Shown: one piece after another, positions 37,901 to 46,887 of the stretch
Layout of the letters: the number at the start of each line of letters is the position of its first letter
Position numbering within the stretch: position 1 is the stretch's first letter
Source of the DNA: Oleiagrimonas sp963821885
GTDB taxonomy: Bacteria; Pseudomonadota; Gammaproteobacteria; Xanthomonadales; Rhodanobacteraceae
Direction: 5' to 3'
Length of the DNA stretch: 64,000 nucleotides
Assembly: GCA_963821885.1 (NCBI GenBank)
Contig: CAWGFN010000001.1
Location: 186,001 to 250,000 of the forward strand
Notes under the pieces: model-generated
What the model was told of the DNA's origin: nothing
Databases searched by the model: none
The model's input: only the letters and a program-made list of their open reading frames with translations
Position numbers and translations under genes: made by a program

Positions 37901-40900
37901 GCGAAGCGCAAGGTGCGCCTGGTGGCCATCGACCCGCGCGCGAAGGCCATGGCGCTGGACGGCTTGCGCGCGCAGCTGGTCGAGCGCCGCTACGTGTCGG
38001 TGCTGACGCGCCAGGATTCGGGGGTCTACAAGTACCAGTCCCGGTTGAAGGAAGTGCCGGTCTCCGATCATCCCCTGAGCCTTCCGGCCAAGGGGCTCGA
38101 GTACACGCTCGACACCAGCAAGCCCGGCAGCTACGCCTTGCGCATCCTGCGTGCCAGCGATCGCAAGGAGGTCAACCGCATCGCCTACACGGTGGCCGGC
38201 AACGCCGACCTGTCGCGCTCGCTGCAACGCAACGCCGAACTGCAGCTGAGCCTGGACCGCAAGGACTACACGCCGGGGCAGACCATCGACGTCTCCATCC
38301 GCGCGCCGTACACGGGCAGTGGCCTGATCACCATCGAGCGCGACAAGGTCTACGCGCATGCCTGGTTCCACGCCGACACCACCAGTTCGGTCCAGCACAT
38401 CACCTTGCCGAAGGATTTCGAGGGCAACGGCTACATCAACGTTCAGTTCGTGCGTGATCCGTCCTCGGACGCGATCTTCATGAGTCCGTTGAGCTATGGC
38501 GTGGTGCCGTTCTCGGTCAGCCGCGACGCGCGTCGCGATGCGCTCAAGCTGGACGTGCCGCAGCGGGTCCGGCCCGGCGACACCGTCACCTTCCATCTGG
38601 CCAGCGCGCACAAGGCGCGGGTGGCGGTGTTCGCCGTCGACGAGGGCATCCTGCAGGTGGCGCGCTACCACCTGGGCGATCCCCTGGACTTCTTCTTCCG
38701 CAAGAAGATGCTGCAGGTCGACACTTCGCAGATCCTCGACCTGATCCTGCCCGACTTCGAGAAGATCATGGCCCAGGCCGCGGCCCCCGGCGGCGGCGCC
38801 GAGGCCAGCATCAGCCGGCACCTGAATCCGTTCAAGCGCAAGCGCGCCAAGCCGGTGGCCTACTGGTCCGGCATCGTCGATGTCGATGGCAGCCGCGACT
38901 TCAACTACACCGTGCCGGACGACTTCAACGGCACCCTGCGGGTGATGGCGGTGGCGGTCACGCCGCAGCGCACCGGCATCGCCCAGGCCACCACCACGGT
39001 GCGCGGCGACTTCGTGCTCTCGCCCAACGTGCCGACCACGCTGACGCCGGGCGACGAGGCGGTGGTCAGTGTCGGGGTCGCCAACAATCTGACGTCCATC
39101 GGCTCGAAGTCCGTGCCGGTCGACGTGACCCTGAAGACCGGTCCGCAGCTGCAGGTGGTCGGGCCGGCCACGCGGAAGGTTCCGCTGGCCTCGATGCACG
39201 AGGGCGTGGCGCTGTTCCGCGTGCGCGCCCTGGACCGCCTGGGATCGGCCGCGCTGGACTTCAGCGCCGGCTACGGCGGCAAGTCCGCGCATCAGCGCGT
39301 GGACCTGTCCGTGCGTCCGGCCACGCCGTACCGCACGCAGATCGACATCAAGCGCGTGGCGGCGGGCGAGCATGCCGACGTCAATGACCTGCGCGACATG
39401 TTCCACGCCTACACCAGCCGCCAGGCGGTGATCTCCAACCTGCCGGTGGTCCTGGTGCAGGCCGTGGCCAGTTACCTGGTCAACTACGACAACTACTGCA
39501 GCGAGCAGCTGGTCAGCTCGGGCATGCCGCAGCTGGTGATGGGCAGCTGGCCGGCGGTGCCGGCCTTCCGCTACGCGATGAAACCGGCGCGAACCAAGGG
39601 CAAGGTCGACCGCACCCAGGCGCTGACCAAGCTCATCGACGTGCTGCACAGTCGCCAGAACCAGGCCGGAGGCTTCGGCCTGTGGGCGGCGACGCCCGAC
39701 GCCGAGCCGTTCGTCAGCGACTACGTGATGCTGTTCCTGCTGGAGGCGCGCGATCGCGGCATCCCGGTGCCGCAGGACATGCTCGATGCCGGCAACCGCT
39801 ACCTGCAGCGCATGGCCCGCGACGACGCCATGAACTCGCTGGCCGAGCTGCGCGAACGTGCGTATGCGGTCTACCTGCTGACCCGCCAGGGCCGCGTCAC
39901 CACCAATGACCTGGCGGCCGTGCAGCGGCGTCTTGAGAAGGCCTATCCCAAGCAGTGGAAGAACGATCTGGCGGCGGCCTGGCTGGCGGCTTCCTACAAG
40001 CTGATGAAGCAGGACGATGCCGCGCAGGCACTGATCGCCGGTCCCGAGCGCGAGCTCAAGCGCGACCACCCCGAGCAGGCCTACACCTACCAGGACTATT
40101 ACGACCCGCTGACCCGTGACGCCAGCGTGCTGTACCTGATGGCCCGCGAGTTCCCGCAGCGCGCCAAGGTCCTGCCGCCGCGCGTGTTCGAGAACATCGC
40201 CGCGCCGATCTCGGACGATGACTACAACACCCTGTCCGCGGCGATGACCATCCTGGCCCTGGACCAGTACGCGCACGTGACCAGCGACAAGCTGGACCAG
40301 CTGGACATCCTCACGCGCGGCAAGGACGGTCCGTTCGCCTCCATCGCGCATGCCGAGAAGGGCATGCTCAAGGCCGGCACCTGGGGACCCGACGCGAAGG
40401 CGCTGCGTTTCGCCAACGGCGCCGACGTGCCGGTCTGGGCGCTGGTCACCCAGGGCGGCTACGAACGCCGGCCATCGACGAAGACCGTATCCGACGGCAT
40501 CGAGGTGCTGCGCACCTTCACCGACGTGCACGGCAAGCCGCTGTCGAAGGTCACCCTGGGCGAGGAGATCGAGGTGCACCTGCGCATCCGCGCGACCGGC
40601 GACAAGGGCGTGGGCAACGTGGCCATCGTCGACCTGCTGCCGGGCGGATTCGAGCCGGTGATCCAGCCGCCGCCGGCCGACAGCGGGGAGGGCGACAGCA
40701 ACGCCTGGCGTTCGCCGATCGGCTTGTCCAGCTCCACATGGAGTCCGGAATATGCCGACATCCGCGAGGACCGGGTGGTGATCTACGGCGAAGCAACGCC
40801 CGATGTGCGCGAGTTCGTCTATCGCATCCGTGCCACCAACGCCGGCCGGTTCCAGGTGGCGCCGGTGTACGCCGAGTCGATGTACGACCGCAAGATCCAG

Positions 40901-40996
40901 GCGCGCTCCTCGGGAGGCACGGTGCTCGAGGTGCAACCGGCCGACGGCGGCGACGCGAAGTCCACGGCCGCTGCGACGCCCGCGCCACGGCCCTGA
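34994..40996 (+). CDS. Bacterial alpha-2-macroglobulin (YfhM/ECAM-like)
   Basis: Protein of 2000 residues thought to trap invading proteases in the periplasm. It has an N-terminal membrane anchor (helices about 10-30 and 58-76) instead of the lipobox of E. coli YfhM. It then has MG domains with a bait region, A2M domain text such as YLFSDRGLYRPGETFHIGLIVR (in part), and the thioester motif C1502-S-E-Q1505 in NYDNYCSEQLVS. The C-terminal complement-like helical barrel (about 1490-1810) and receptor-like end follow. ATG 34994 is preceded by GGGGA. It is followed immediately by pbpC, the classic partner. Confidence 0.92.
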   Translation: MDVLRFIVRLPLRLLGLLLRLVGWVLQPLIGKLRWSAPAWAVAAGRRPGRALGLALGLAGVIVAGWYAGYWYRHRPRPPEPPRIDWTAQVPQPSTWVKDKNGDRRVVQPLTLEFSGSAAPIKALDKPVEAGIEMRPAQSGQWRWVNDHTLRFVPKGPWAVGQRYTVAFDVHKVFAAHVLMARDHFSFHTRAFSVRMDDGQFHQDPQHAADKSVLVPLHFNYAVDAASLERNLHVELIGRDGKVASTLKSSVTYGPHKRQAWVHSQRLALPHDPGLVRVRLDDGTRAERGGDAFDTALKTDIKVPGLYSLGIERLSPTVANDTDNHPRQVMVMHFSGRVRGSELADHMQAWVLPLHRSPQAKDKARRTWWSSDSVSEAVLARSTPLDMTLDPTEDDYGPVQSFGFKVPPGRQIYLRIRPGLTSFGGYVMGRPFARILRAPDYPKMLRFVAKGSLLSMSGSKRLSIVERNMPGMRVQIARILPDQLQHLASVNVGSYSHPEMPYEFDEDHIVDRQRITRVFPAADPGKPQYQGIDLGPYLKAGGQGVFLLRLYGYDPAIAQRQAAFAARQAARMRQGQASAASDVAPKADVSPEVGRGQLRDSRLIVITDLGMIVKRALDGSQDVFVQSIRTGRPVAGAQVSVIAINGQTLYARTTSADGVVHFPSLQGLREEKRPAMYVVTHDGDMSFLPNGETDRNLDFSRFDVGGEVGSIHRGSLSGYLFSDRGLYRPGETFHIGLIVRAADWSRSVAGMPLKADIVDPRGVTVKQVPLQMDATGFAELAYTPPETAPTGAWSINLRIVRDGHADSQIGSTTVQVKDFQPDRMKVDAHFSEQTAEGWIKPDKLKALVDARNLFGTPAADRRVEGSLTLRPAWPAFHGWPGYHFYDIHRAKRGYEQSLQDTRTDAKGHAAFDLGLDQYADATYQLYFLARVHEAAGGRSVAAAAQALVSSNDWLVGYKSEDDLGYVSRNAKRKVRLVAIDPRAKAMALDGLRAQLVERRYVSVLTRQDSGVYKYQSRLKEVPVSDHPLSLPAKGLEYTLDTSKPGSYALRILRASDRKEVNRIAYTVAGNADLSRSLQRNAELQLSLDRKDYTPGQTIDVSIRAPYTGSGLITIERDKVYAHAWFHADTTSSVQHITLPKDFEGNGYINVQFVRDPSSDAIFMSPLSYGVVPFSVSRDARRDALKLDVPQRVRPGDTVTFHLASAHKARVAVFAVDEGILQVARYHLGDPLDFFFRKKMLQVDTSQILDLILPDFEKIMAQAAAPGGGAEASISRHLNPFKRKRAKPVAYWSGIVDVDGSRDFNYTVPDDFNGTLRVMAVAVTPQRTGIAQATTTVRGDFVLSPNVPTTLTPGDEAVVSVGVANNLTSIGSKSVPVDVTLKTGPQLQVVGPATRKVPLASMHEGVALFRVRALDRLGSAALDFSAGYGGKSAHQRVDLSVRPATPYRTQIDIKRVAAGEHADVNDLRDMFHAYTSRQAVISNLPVVLVQAVASYLVNYDNYCSEQLVSSGMPQLVMGSWPAVPAFRYAMKPARTKGKVDRTQALTKLIDVLHSRQNQAGGFGLWAATPDAEPFVSDYVMLFLLEARDRGIPVPQDMLDAGNRYLQRMARDDAMNSLAELRERAYAVYLLTRQGRVTTNDLAAVQRRLEKAYPKQWKNDLAAAWLAASYKLMKQDDAAQALIAGPERELKRDHPEQAYTYQDYYDPLTRDASVLYLMAREFPQRAKVLPPRVFENIAAPISDDDYNTLSAAMTILALDQYAHVTSDKLDQLDILTRGKDGPFASIAHAEKGMLKAGTWGPDAKALRFANGADVPVWALVTQGGYERRPSTKTVSDGIEVLRTFTDVHGKPLSKVTLGEEIEVHLRIRATGDKGVGNVAIVDLLPGGFEPVIQPPPADSGEGDSNAWRSPIGLSSSTWSPEYADIREDRVVIYGEATPDVREFVYRIRATNAGRFQVAPVYAESMYDRKIQARSSGGTVLEVQPADGGDAKSTAAATPAPRP

Positions 40997-40997
40997 C

Positions 40998-43403
40998 GTG
41001 GCGGCGGGTCGGCCTGAACGAGCGTCCGCGCCGGGTTGGCGCGGACGACGCATCGCGCGTCGCGCGCTGAACCTGCTGGTCGCGCTCGCCCTCCTGGCGG
41101 CGGTCCTGGTGGCCTGCCGCCTGTGGCCACATCCGCCACTGCGCGACTGGCTGCCCGAATCGACCGCGGTCTACGACGATCACGGGCACCTGCTGCGCCT
41201 GACGCGGGCCAGCGATGGCCAGTACCGCCTGTGGACGCCGCTGGAGAAGATGTCGCCGCAGCTGGTGCAGGGCACGCTGCTGCACGAGGACCAGTGGTTC
41301 CGCTGGCATCCCGGCTTCAATCCCTACGGACTGCTGCGTGGCGCCTGGGTCACCTACGTGCGCCACGGCCATCCGCAGGGCGGCTCGACCGTGACCATGC
41401 AGCTGGCGCGCATCATGTGGCACCTGCGCACGCGTTCCCCGGCCGGCAAGCTGGTGCAGATCGCCCGTGCCGTGCAGCTGGAGCTTTTCTATTCCAAGCA
41501 CGACATCCTCGAGGCCTACCTCAACTTCGCGCCCTACGGCGGCAACGTGCAGGGCGCCGGCGCGGCCAGCCTGGTGTGGTTCGGCAAGCCGGCCGACGCG
41601 CTGACCCTGCCGGAAGCCCTGACCCTGGCCGTGATCCCGCAGGATCCCAGCGCGCGCGGCCACAACGACGCCAACGCGGCGGGTGACGCCGTGATCAACA
41701 CGGCCCTGCGCAAGGCCCGGGATGGTTTGTACGCGCAGTGGCTCGAAGATCATCCGTCCGCTGCCTCCCTGCGGCCGCTGTTCCGCCTGCCGCTGCGCCT
41801 GCGCCCGATCAGCGCGCTGCCGTTCGAGGCGCCGCACGCGGTACGCCAGGCACTGGACCTGGAGCAACAGCGCGGTCGTCACCGGGCCCGCCTGGCGACC
41901 ACCATCGACCTGGACCTGCAGCATCTGCTCGAGGCGCAGGTGCGGGACTACGTGAGGCACCGCGCCCCCAGCGGCATCGACAACGCGACGGCCATCCTCG
42001 TCGACACCCGGACCATGGGCATCAAGGCCATGGTCGGCTCGGCCAACTTCTTCGATCGCCGCATCGAGGGCCAGGTCAATGGCACGCTGGCCAGGCGCTC
42101 GCCCGGATCGACCCTGAAGCCCTTCATCTACGCCCTGGGCTTCGACCAGGGCGTGCTGCACCCGCAGACCGTCCTGCGCGACGTGCCGACCGCCTTCGGC
42201 CCCTACGCCCCGGAGAACTTCGACGGCCGCTTCGAGGGTCCGGTGACCGCCACCCAGGCACTGATCCGCAGCCGCAACATTCCCGCCGTGTGGGTGGCCT
42301 CGCAGTTGCACGACCCGGACCTGTACGGCTTCCTGCGCGAAAGCGGCGTGCAGGACATGGCCAGTCGCCGGCACTACGGCCTGGCCCTGGTGCTGGGTGG
42401 CGGCGAGGTCACCATGCAGGAGCTGGCGCGCATGTACGCGATCCTGCCCAACCGCGGCCTGCTGCGCCCGCTGCGCCTGCTGCGTGGCGACCCGCGGGCG
42501 CCGGGACGCCGACTGCTCAGCAATGCCGCCAGCTTCATGGTGCTGGACATGCTGCGACGGAACCCGCGCCCGGGCGGCGTCGAGGGCGGCCAGGACGACA
42601 CGCTGCCGGTGTACTGGAAGACCGGCACGTCCTGGGCCTTCCGCGACGCCTGGACCGCCGGAAGCTTCGGGCCCTACGTGCTGGTGGTCTGGGTCGGCAA
42701 TTTCGACGGCCGCGGCAATCCGGCGCTGGTCGGCGCCAAGGCGGCCGCGCCGCTGTTCTTTCGCATCGTCGACGCGGTGCGTGCCGGCCAGCCGCATATG
42801 GTCGAACCGCACAACGCCATCCCCGGCAGCGTGCGGCGCGTGCGCGTGTGCCTGGCCAGCGGCGACCTGCCCAGCGCCTGGTGCCCACACACCGGAAGCA
42901 CCTGGTTCATTCCCGGGGTCTCGCCGATCCGCGTCGATACCGTATACCGCCCGGTGGTGATCGATGACGCCAGCGGCCTGCCGGCCTGTCCGCCCTACGC
43001 CGGCAAGCGCACCCATGTGCAGGTGTTCCAGTTCTGGCCCTCGGACATGCAGCGGGTGTTCGCCCAGGCCGGCATGCCCCGGCGCAAGCCGCCGCGCAAT
43101 CCCGCCTGCGACGCGGCGGGCGTGCAACAGGGCTCGGCGCCGGCGATCACCTCGCCCCTCGGCGGCAGTGTCTATGCGTTGCGCCTGGGCCACCCCGGCA
43201 GCGACCGCATCGCGTTCACGGCCACCAGTGATGCCGATGCCGACATGCTTTACTGGTTCGTCGACAACGCCTATGTCGGCCATGCCCGGCCCGGGGCGAC
43301 GCTGTCCTGGCAACCGCACGGCGCCGGCGAGCACACCGTGCGCGTGGTCGACGATCACGGCCGTTCCAGCGCGAGGCGCCTGAGTGTCAGCCTGGTGCGG
43401 TGA
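40998..43403 (+). CDS. pbpC: Penicillin-binding protein 1C (bifunctional)
   Basis: Class A PBP of 801 residues. After one membrane helix (about 24-41) comes the glycosyltransferase domain, with the catalytic glutamate in LLHEDQWFRWHPGFNP and GGSTVTMQLAR. Next is the transpeptidase domain, with the SxxK serine in GSTLKPFIYALGFD, the SRN motif and KTGTSWAFRDAW. A C-terminal BiPBP_C domain completes it (about 705-795). The only suitable start is GTG 40998, directly after the macroglobulin stop (TGACGTG), so the two are coupled. With the macroglobulin it is thought to repair the wall when the outer membrane is breached. Confidence 0.92.
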   Translation: MAAGRPERASAPGWRGRRIARRALNLLVALALLAAVLVACRLWPHPPLRDWLPESTAVYDDHGHLLRLTRASDGQYRLWTPLEKMSPQLVQGTLLHEDQWFRWHPGFNPYGLLRGAWVTYVRHGHPQGGSTVTMQLARIMWHLRTRSPAGKLVQIARAVQLELFYSKHDILEAYLNFAPYGGNVQGAGAASLVWFGKPADALTLPEALTLAVIPQDPSARGHNDANAAGDAVINTALRKARDGLYAQWLEDHPSAASLRPLFRLPLRLRPISALPFEAPHAVRQALDLEQQRGRHRARLATTIDLDLQHLLEAQVRDYVRHRAPSGIDNATAILVDTRTMGIKAMVGSANFFDRRIEGQVNGTLARRSPGSTLKPFIYALGFDQGVLHPQTVLRDVPTAFGPYAPENFDGRFEGPVTATQALIRSRNIPAVWVASQLHDPDLYGFLRESGVQDMASRRHYGLALVLGGGEVTMQELARMYAILPNRGLLRPLRLLRGDPRAPGRRLLSNAASFMVLDMLRRNPRPGGVEGGQDDTLPVYWKTGTSWAFRDAWTAGSFGPYVLVVWVGNFDGRGNPALVGAKAAAPLFFRIVDAVRAGQPHMVEPHNAIPGSVRRVRVCLASGDLPSAWCPHTGSTWFIPGVSPIRVDTVYRPVVIDDASGLPACPPYAGKRTHVQVFQFWPSDMQRVFAQAGMPRRKPPRNPACDAAGVQQGSAPAITSPLGGSVYALRLGHPGSDRIAFTATSDADADMLYWFVDNAYVGHARPGATLSWQPHGAGEHTVRVVDDHGRSSARRLSVSLVR

Positions 43404-43446
43404 TTTGCGGCTATCCTGCGTTTTTCACCACGCGCCTGCGACCGGC

Positions 43447-44739
43447 ATGCATCCGAATCCAGCGATCTCCTACTACCGCGCCACCACGCCCGATGCGCCA
43501 TCCTGGCCGCCGCTGAAGGGCGGGGTGGACGCGCACGTGGCGGTGATCGGCGGCGGCTTCGCCGGTCTCAATACGGCCCTGGGACTGGTCGAGCACGGGG
43601 TCGGTGACGTCTGCCTGCTGGAAGCCGAGCGCATCGGACACGGCGCCTCCGGACGCAATGGCGGATTCGTCTTCGCCGGCTATTCGCTGGGCGAGCGCAG
43701 CCTGCTGCGGCAACTGGGCGATGCCCGCGCCCGGGCCCTGTTCACGCGCACCGTGGAGGCGGTGCGCTGCATCCGCACCCGCGTGCAACAGCATGGCATC
43801 GCGTGCGAGCCGGTCGATGCCGGGGTGCTGTGGGCCAATTGGTTCCGTGATCCCGAGGTACTGCGCAGCCGCCAGCAATTACTGGCTGAGCACTTCGGCG
43901 TGCAGTGGGACTGGGTGCCGCGCGAGGCCCTTCGTGAGCAGTTGCGCACCGAGCGCTACAGCGATGCCCTGTACGAGCGCAACGCGCTGCACCTGCACCC
44001 GCTGAAATACGCGCAGGGCCTCGCCCGCGTGGCCAGCGAACGCGGCGTGCGCGTGCACGAGGGCAGCGCGGCGATCGCGCTGCGTCGCGATGGCGAAGGC
44101 TGGCGGGTGCGCACGGCCGCGGGCGAGGTCCGGGCCCGCCACGTGGTGCTGGCCTGCGGCGGCTATCTGGCGGGTCTAAAGGCCCGCGTCGATCGTGCCG
44201 TGCTGCCCATCGCCACCTACGTGATGGTCACCGAACCGCTGGGCGCGCGCCTGCACGAGGCCATCGCCACGTCCAGCGCGATCTACGACACGCGTTTCGC
44301 CTTCGATTACTACCGCAAGCTGCCCGACGAGCGACTGCTGTGGGGCGGGCGCATCTCGGTGCGCAATCGTTCGGCGGCGGAGGTGCAGAAGCTGTTGCGC
44401 AGGGACCTGGCGCGGGTCTATCCACAGCTGGCCGATGCGCGCATCGATTACGCCTGGTCGGGCCTGATGAGCTACGCGCGACACGAGATGCCGCAGATCG
44501 GCGGCGATGGGCAGGGCCTGTGGTGGGCCCAGGCCTTCGGCGGTCACGGGCTGGCGCCGACCACGGTTGCCGGCCAATTGCTGGCCGAGGCCATTGCCGA
44601 TCGGGGCGACGGCTGGCGCGCATTCGAACGCTACGGCCTGGTCTCGGCCTGGCGGCCGCTGGGCTACCTGGCCGCGCAGGGCAGCTACTGGTGGCTGCAG
44701 GCGCGCGATGCATGGAAGGACTGGAGCGAACGACGATGA
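43447..44739 (+). CDS. FAD-dependent oxidoreductase (DAO/PuuB-like)
   Basis: Flavoenzyme of 430 residues of the D-amino-acid/glycine oxidase superfamily. The FAD Rossmann motif is VAVIGGGFAGLNTALGLVEHG (in part) at about 34-54, followed by GASGRNGGFVFAGYS, and the C-terminal FAD contact AQAFGGHGLAPTTVAGQLLAE. The arrangement resembles gamma-glutamylputrescine oxidase PuuB, but no other putrescine gene is nearby, so the substrate is open. It overlaps the next gene by four bases (ATGA). The ATG at 43447 was preferred over 43384, which would overlap pbpC. Confidence 0.88.
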   Translation: MHPNPAISYYRATTPDAPSWPPLKGGVDAHVAVIGGGFAGLNTALGLVEHGVGDVCLLEAERIGHGASGRNGGFVFAGYSLGERSLLRQLGDARARALFTRTVEAVRCIRTRVQQHGIACEPVDAGVLWANWFRDPEVLRSRQQLLAEHFGVQWDWVPREALREQLRTERYSDALYERNALHLHPLKYAQGLARVASERGVRVHEGSAAIALRRDGEGWRVRTAAGEVRARHVVLACGGYLAGLKARVDRAVLPIATYVMVTEPLGARLHEAIATSSAIYDTRFAFDYYRKLPDERLLWGGRISVRNRSAAEVQKLLRRDLARVYPQLADARIDYAWSGLMSYARHEMPQIGGDGQGLWWAQAFGGHGLAPTTVAGQLLAEAIADRGDGWRAFERYGLVSAWRPLGYLAAQGSYWWLQARDAWKDWSERR

Positions 44740-45083
44740 GCGACGCCGACCGCCCGACCATTACCTGGGACGATTTCCAGCGCGTGCAGCTGGTCGCCGG
44801 CACCATCGTGCAGGTCGAGCCGTTTGCCGAGGCGCGCAAGCCGGCCTACCGCATCCAGGTCGATTTCGGTCCCTTCGGGGTGAAGAAGACCAGCGCGCAG
44901 GTCTGCGCGCTGTACGCGCCCGGGGATCTGGTCGGACGACAGGTCGTCGGCGTGATCAACTTTCCGGAGAAGCAGATCGGCCCGATGCGCTCACAGTTCC
45001 TGCTGACCGGATTCGAGACCGCCGACGGCGTGGTGATCACCACCCTGGAGCGCCCGGTTCCCGATGGCACGCGGATGAGCTGA
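44736..45083 (+). CDS. CsaA-like tRNA-binding (OB-fold) protein
   Basis: Protein of 115 residues consisting of one tRNA_bind OB domain, like Bacillus CsaA and the C-terminal domain of MetG. Signature segments are DDFQRVQLVAGTIVQVEPFAEARKPAYRIQVDFG and QVVGVINFPEKQIGPMRSQFLLTG. CsaA has been described as an export-related chaperone and YgjH-like proteins bind tRNA; the actual role here is unknown. Its start is inside the end of the oxidoreductase gene. Confidence 0.9.
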   Translation: MSDADRPTITWDDFQRVQLVAGTIVQVEPFAEARKPAYRIQVDFGPFGVKKTSAQVCALYAPGDLVGRQVVGVINFPEKQIGPMRSQFLLTGFETADGVVITTLERPVPDGTRMS

Positions 45084-45088
45084 GCGGA

Positions 45089-46021
45089 TCAGCCGGCGTT
45101 CGCGTCCAGCCAGACCTCCAGGCCCTGAGCGTTCAGCTCGATGTCGTCGCCCAGCAGCTCGCGCAGGCGCTCGCGTGAACCGCTCCAGCCGTGACGCGCC
45201 GCGCGCCGCGAGAACAGCGCTTCCATGCCGCGCTTGATGTCATCGTGGCGATCGTCGCGACCGTGGCAGGCGAGGGCGATGGCCGCCAGGGCATCGATCT
45301 GCTCGTGCATGTCGTCGGCCAGTCGGCGGACGTCCTCGATGCGCCCGTAATGGGTCGGATACAGCGCCTCGGGCGACAGCGCGCACAGCCGCTCGATGGA
45401 CGCGTGCAGGGCCTCGGGATCGAACTGCACCGGCGTGGTGGTCGGAATGATGAAGGCGCCGCGTTCGGTGTCGAATTCGCGGTAGGACAGGCCGAAGGTG
45501 TCGCCGGTGAAGCAGCCGCCGCTGGCCGGATCCCAGATGGCGTTGTGGTGGCGCGCATGGCCGGGCGTGTCCAGGCAGGTCAGCGCGCGTCCGGCCAGAT
45601 CGACCACGTGGCCGTCCGGGGCCTCGACCACGCGCTCGGCCGGCACCGGCCGCAGTCGGCCATAGTCCCGTTCCATGACAGCCTCGCCGTACACCGCGCT
45701 GGCCCCGGCCCACAGCTTCGACGGGTCGATCATGTGCCGCGCGCCGCGCGGATGCACCACCAGGCGCGCATCCGGCAGCCGCGACATCAGCTCGCCGGCG
45801 CCACCGGCGTGATCCAGGTGCACGTGGGTCAGGACCAGCCAGTCCACGGCGTCCTCGGCCAGGCCGGCGGCGTGCAGGGCGTCGAGCAGGCGCGGCACGG
45901 AGTGGTTGGTGCCGCAGTCGATGAAAGCGGCGCGGCCGTCCTGCACCACGAGGTAGGCCGCATCGAATTGCGGGCGGTGGAATCCGGTGTCGATGGTGTG
46001 GATGCCGTGCGCCGTTTGCAT
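45089..46021 (-). CDS. Metallo-beta-lactamase-fold hydrolase
   Basis: Hydrolase of 310 residues. The zinc motif THVHLDHAGGAG lies at about residues 65-76, with later ligands in LDTPGHARHHNAIWD, CFTGDTFGL and LYPTHYGRIEDV. The N-terminus IHTIDTGFHRPQFDAAYLVV is common in glyoxalase II-like and RNase Z-like relatives. The substrate is unknown. It converges on the csaA-like gene with a five-base gap and is divergent from the GST gene across about 100 bp. Confidence 0.88.
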   Translation of the reverse strand: MQTAHGIHTIDTGFHRPQFDAAYLVVQDGRAAFIDCGTNHSVPRLLDALHAAGLAEDAVDWLVLTHVHLDHAGGAGELMSRLPDARLVVHPRGARHMIDPSKLWAGASAVYGEAVMERDYGRLRPVPAERVVEAPDGHVVDLAGRALTCLDTPGHARHHNAIWDPASGGCFTGDTFGLSYREFDTERGAFIIPTTTPVQFDPEALHASIERLCALSPEALYPTHYGRIEDVRRLADDMHEQIDALAAIALACHGRDDRHDDIKRGMEALFSRRAARHGWSGSRERLRELLGDDIELNAQGLEVWLDANAG

Positions 46022-46124
46022 GGTGAAACTCGCGTGAGAAGGAACGCCTACGTTAACGCATCGTCACGTTCCGTTTCCCGCGGGCGACTGATACCGTGGA
46101 CCGGTCGTCCCGCGAGGTTCCATC

Positions 46125-46781
46125 ATGATCGTCGTCCATCACCTCAGGCAATCGCGTTCGCAGCGCATCCCCTGGCTGCTGGAGGAACTGGGGCTGGAGT
46201 ACCGCATCGTCGACCACCCTCGCCGCGGCGGCCTGGCACCGCCCGAGCTCAAGGCGGTGCATCCGCTGGGCAAGGCGCCGGTGATCGAGGATGAAGGCCG
46301 GGTCCTGGCTGAATCCGGGGCGATCATCGAGTATCTCCTGGAGCGTTACGGCGACGGTAGGCTGGGACCCGGGCCGGGCGAGCAGGCGCGGCGGGACTGG
46401 CAATACTGGATGCATTACGCCGAAGGCAGCCTGATGCCGTTGGTGGTGCTGGGCATCGTGCTCGATCGCATGGCCCGCGCGCCGTGGCCGGTGCGTCCGG
46501 TGGCGCGGCTCCTGGTCGGACGCGTGCGCGCCAGCTACCTGGATCCGGGCCTGGAAACCCACCTGGACTGGGTCGAGCGCACGCTCGCGCAACGCCCCTG
46601 GTTCGGCGGCGAGGCCTTCGGCGCGGTGGACGTCCACATGAGCCTGCCCCTGGAGGCGCTGTCCCGCGACTCCCGTGCCGCTGCCGCGAGACCGGCGATC
46701 GGGGCGTTCCTTGAACGGGTACGCGCGCGCCCGGCCTATCGTCGTGCCATGGCCCGCATGGAACAGGCCCGGGCGCACTGA
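46125..46781 (+). CDS. Glutathione S-transferase
   Basis: Protein of 218 residues with the thioredoxin-like GST N-domain (IVVHHLRQSRSQRIPWLLEEL, then HPLGKAPVIEDEGRVLAESGAIIEYLLERYG with the Ser/Ala-Ile glutathione-binding turn) and an all-helical C-domain. The conserved proline of KAPVIED and the ESGAI motif are intact. It probably conjugates or reduces electrophiles with glutathione; the specific substrate is unknown. It stands alone, divergent from the MBL hydrolase. Confidence 0.92.
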   Translation: MIVVHHLRQSRSQRIPWLLEELGLEYRIVDHPRRGGLAPPELKAVHPLGKAPVIEDEGRVLAESGAIIEYLLERYGDGRLGPGPGEQARRDWQYWMHYAEGSLMPLVVLGIVLDRMARAPWPVRPVARLLVGRVRASYLDPGLETHLDWVERTLAQRPWFGGEAFGAVDVHMSLPLEALSRDSRAAAARPAIGAFLERVRARPAYRRAMARMEQARAH

Positions 46782-46887
46782 CACCCCTCGATGCGCGAAC
46801 CTGCGCCAGGGTTTGCATGACGTTTGACAGTCGGCGCTCCGTGACGGCCCGTCTACACTCGACGCGGTCCCCGTCGAAGTTCCATGC

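Noticed and set aside
36062..41053. A 1663-codon open frame antisense to the alpha-2-macroglobulin gene
   Set aside because: It is a by-product of high GC content and codon-position bias. It has no recognisable domain and is rich in Arg/His/Gly/Ala, while the plus-strand frame is a clear macroglobulin.
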